A stretch of 64,000 bases of DNA, taken from NCBI RefSeq assembly GCF_001183545.1, contig NZ_KQ236688.1, forward strand, positions 2,075,149 to 2,139,148, in the 5' to 3' direction. Both the position numbers and the translations under genes were made by a program. Every line of letters begins with the position of its first letter. Positions within the stretch are counted from its first letter, which is position 1. This document shows, one piece after another, positions 62,842-64,000 of the stretch. The DNA is from Cellvibrio sp. pealriver. Lineage in GTDB: Bacteria > Pseudomonadota > Gammaproteobacteria > Pseudomonadales > Cellvibrionaceae. Below the pieces are notes generated by a model. The model was not told where the DNA came from and made no database searches. It saw nothing but the letters and a program-made list of their open reading frames with translations.

Positions 62842-62906
62842 TGCATACGTATTCAAATATGAAATCACTCAATAACATAGCGAAGGAGAAATTACATACG
62901 TATTCA
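62842..62906. promoter_or_regulatory. two putative operators upstream of the lipoprotein amylase
   Basis: TGCATACGTATTCAAA (62842-62857), identical to 832-847, and TACATACGTATTCA (62893-62906), 51 bases apart (about five helical turns). Both precede the ATG at 62753 by 89-153 bases, matching a looped repressor or activator pair. Confidence 0.65.
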
Positions 62907-63052
62907 TATCGAAGGATATAAATAGCGGGTGTATCAAAAGCATTAAAACTTTTACCGAAAACACGGATTAGCTAACAGGGCGCTTGGAAAATTGCTGCAG
63001 GAAAAACATAAACAGTTATTTTTTGTAAAGAAAAATCAAGACAAAAACCTCT

Positions 63053-63078
63053 CACATGAAGTGAGAGGCTGCATGAAG
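63053..63078 (-). terminator. terminator of the dGTPase gene
   Basis: CCTCTCAC (63058-63065) and GTGAGAGG (63071-63078), 8-base stem; minus-strand reading continues as TTTTTG. It lies 68 bases past the stop at 63146. Confidence 0.8.
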
Positions 63079-63145
63079 AAATGAAAGGATGAAGGAATTA
63101 CGGTAGAAAGAGAAAGGAATGGCTTAGTGCATTTACGAATAGCCA

Positions 63146-64000
63146 TTAATACTGCGACTGCCCCATACCATTAAATTGCTTCGCAAGGTTAGTCGCATAG
63201 TTATCAGTCATGCCACTGATGTAATCAATCACCGCCATTAGAGCCAAATATTTATAGTTATCGCCGCGCTTGCTAACATCTGGGTGGAAATTATTTTCGC
63301 CAATCAGCGCCATTACCCGGTTATCTTTGTATGTCATTTGCGCGGGATCACCAAGCGATGCATAAACCGCAGAACAAATTGTATTTAATAAGGTACCAAT
63401 TACTGCATATGCACCTATCTCCAGTTCAACACGACGCGAGTGATTAAATATTTTTTGCTTTGCCAGATCTTTCGCTGCTTGCACCGCATTTTTTACTTTA
63501 GGGTCGCACAAGGAAATTAAATCACCTTCTACCTCGCCGCGTAAAAATGCATCCTGATGTTTGATAAACGCCTGGGTTCCTGCATTAATAAACGCATCAA
63601 TCACTTTGCCACGCACCAACGCTGGTTTGCGTCCGTCGTTCACCTTTTTCAGCAAACGTTCAAGCTCAGGCAATTGAGGTGAATCAGCAATCACAGGATG
63701 CAAGAGCTCATAAATTTCCGCCCAATTCAGAATGCCCATTTCCAAACCATCTTCCAGATCGATAATGCCGTAACAAAAATCGTCTGCTGCCTCCATTAAA
63801 TACACCAGAGGGTGTCGGCAATACCAATCTGTGCCGCGCTCAATCAATCCGGTTTTTTGCGCAATTTCATGAAAGTAATTCACTTCCGACTGAAAAATTC
63901 CATACTTGGCATTTTTAGGGCGCTGCCCTAATACCGTTGGCGATGATGTCCAGGGATATTTAATCGACGATGCCAAGGTCGCGTAGGTCAAGCGCATACC
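63146..64000 (-). CDS. dgt: deoxyguanosinetriphosphate triphosphohydrolase, 3' part
   Basis: Hydrolyses dGTP to deoxyguanosine and triphosphate. The gene runs off the right edge; 283 residues of the C-terminal part are seen, and the ATG at 63997 is internal. The segment LVYLMEAADDFCYGIIDLEDGLEMG holds the late conserved Asp of the HD metal site, and later YKDNRVMALIGENNF and YLALMAVIDYISGMTDNYA are family-typical. The first HD-site residues lie outside the window. Ends with a terminator at 63053-63078. Confidence 0.92.
   Translation of the reverse strand, partial: GMRLTYATLASSIKYPWTSSPTVLGQRPKNAKYGIFQSEVNYFHEIAQKTGLIERGTDWYCRHPLVYLMEAADDFCYGIIDLEDGLEMGILNWAEIYELLHPVIADSPQLPELERLLKKVNDGRKPALVRGKVIDAFINAGTQAFIKHQDAFLRGEVEGDLISLCDPKVKNAVQAAKDLAKQKIFNHSRRVELEIGAYAVIGTLLNTICSAVYASLGDPAQMTYKDNRVMALIGENNFHPDVSKRGDNYKYLALMAVIDYISGMTDNYATNLAKQFNGMGQSQY

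Overview
The window looks like a chromosomal segment of a mesophilic, polysaccharide-degrading gammaproteobacterium, most probably Cellvibrio or a close relative. The pointers are a secreted alpha-amylase with a poly-serine linker and a terminal starch-binding module, a GH67 alpha-glucuronidase whose catalytic residues align with those I recall for Cellvibrio japonicus GlcA67A at one constant offset, a Tat-exported GH10 xylanase, a CE2 acetyl-esterase, a Vibrio/Cellvibrio-type TtpC-TonB operon, and many Pseudomonas-like housekeeping proteins (Rnk, Rof, the RimK pair, a PA3496-type protein). No rRNA, tRNA, CRISPR array, transposase or prophage was seen.

Layout. 1-7.8 kb: small secreted protein, GH13 amylase, EF-hand-like protein, lytic transglycosylase, SUKH protein, and a metallo-hydrolase divergent from a GlxA-type regulator. 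7.8-17.4 kb: polB with a LexA-type box, then an eight-gene minus-strand block in which a LytS/LytTR-type two-component system precedes DUF3450, TtpC, ExbB, ExbD, TonB and a TPR protein. 17.6-20.8 kb: a secreted alpha/beta hydrolase and three small AT-rich accessory genes. 21-31 kb: glycan-degradation region (GH67, an orphan periplasmic binding protein, GH10, a lipid A-type acyltransferase, CE2, a clan-A lipoprotein glycosidase, a glycerophosphodiesterase, MscS), with rnk inside it. 31.7-39.8 kb: katG, kup next to a KdpD/KdpE-like pair, and an aromatic/aspartate aminotransferase. 39.9-43.7 kb: cobT-cobS-cobU-cobC for cobalamin nucleotide-loop assembly, then a FitAB/VapBC-type toxin-antitoxin pair with a palindromic operator. 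43.7-53.2 kb: MATE exporter, rof, an operon of HAD phosphatase, POT peptide transporter and M2 dipeptidase lipoprotein, a TetR repressor divergent from a FabF-type synthase, and hisC. 53.2-64 kb: STAS protein, GGDEF-EAL protein, rimK with its retropepsin-like partner, PA3496-type protein, VanZ-like protein, a DUF6748-like secreted protein, a lipoprotein GH13 amylase followed by a decayed out-of-frame domain, and the 3' part of a dGTPase gene.

How the parts fit. The two amylases lie 60 kb apart but share a 16-base element containing ATACGTAT upstream, so they probably belong to one maltodextrin/starch regulon. GH10, GH67 and CE2 supply backbone cleavage, glucuronate removal and deacetylation of glucuronoxylan. 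The TtpC-TonB operon could energise outer-membrane uptake of oligosaccharides or metals, and its placement behind a LytTR-type sensor system is unusual. The KdpD/KdpE-like pair sits beside kup rather than kdpFABC. Several intergenic spaces carry REP-like hairpins sharing GTCAT..CGC ends. Start sites were chosen by Shine-Dalgarno match, signal peptide position or overlap with the upstream gene. Family assignments come from recognised motifs, not from database searches.
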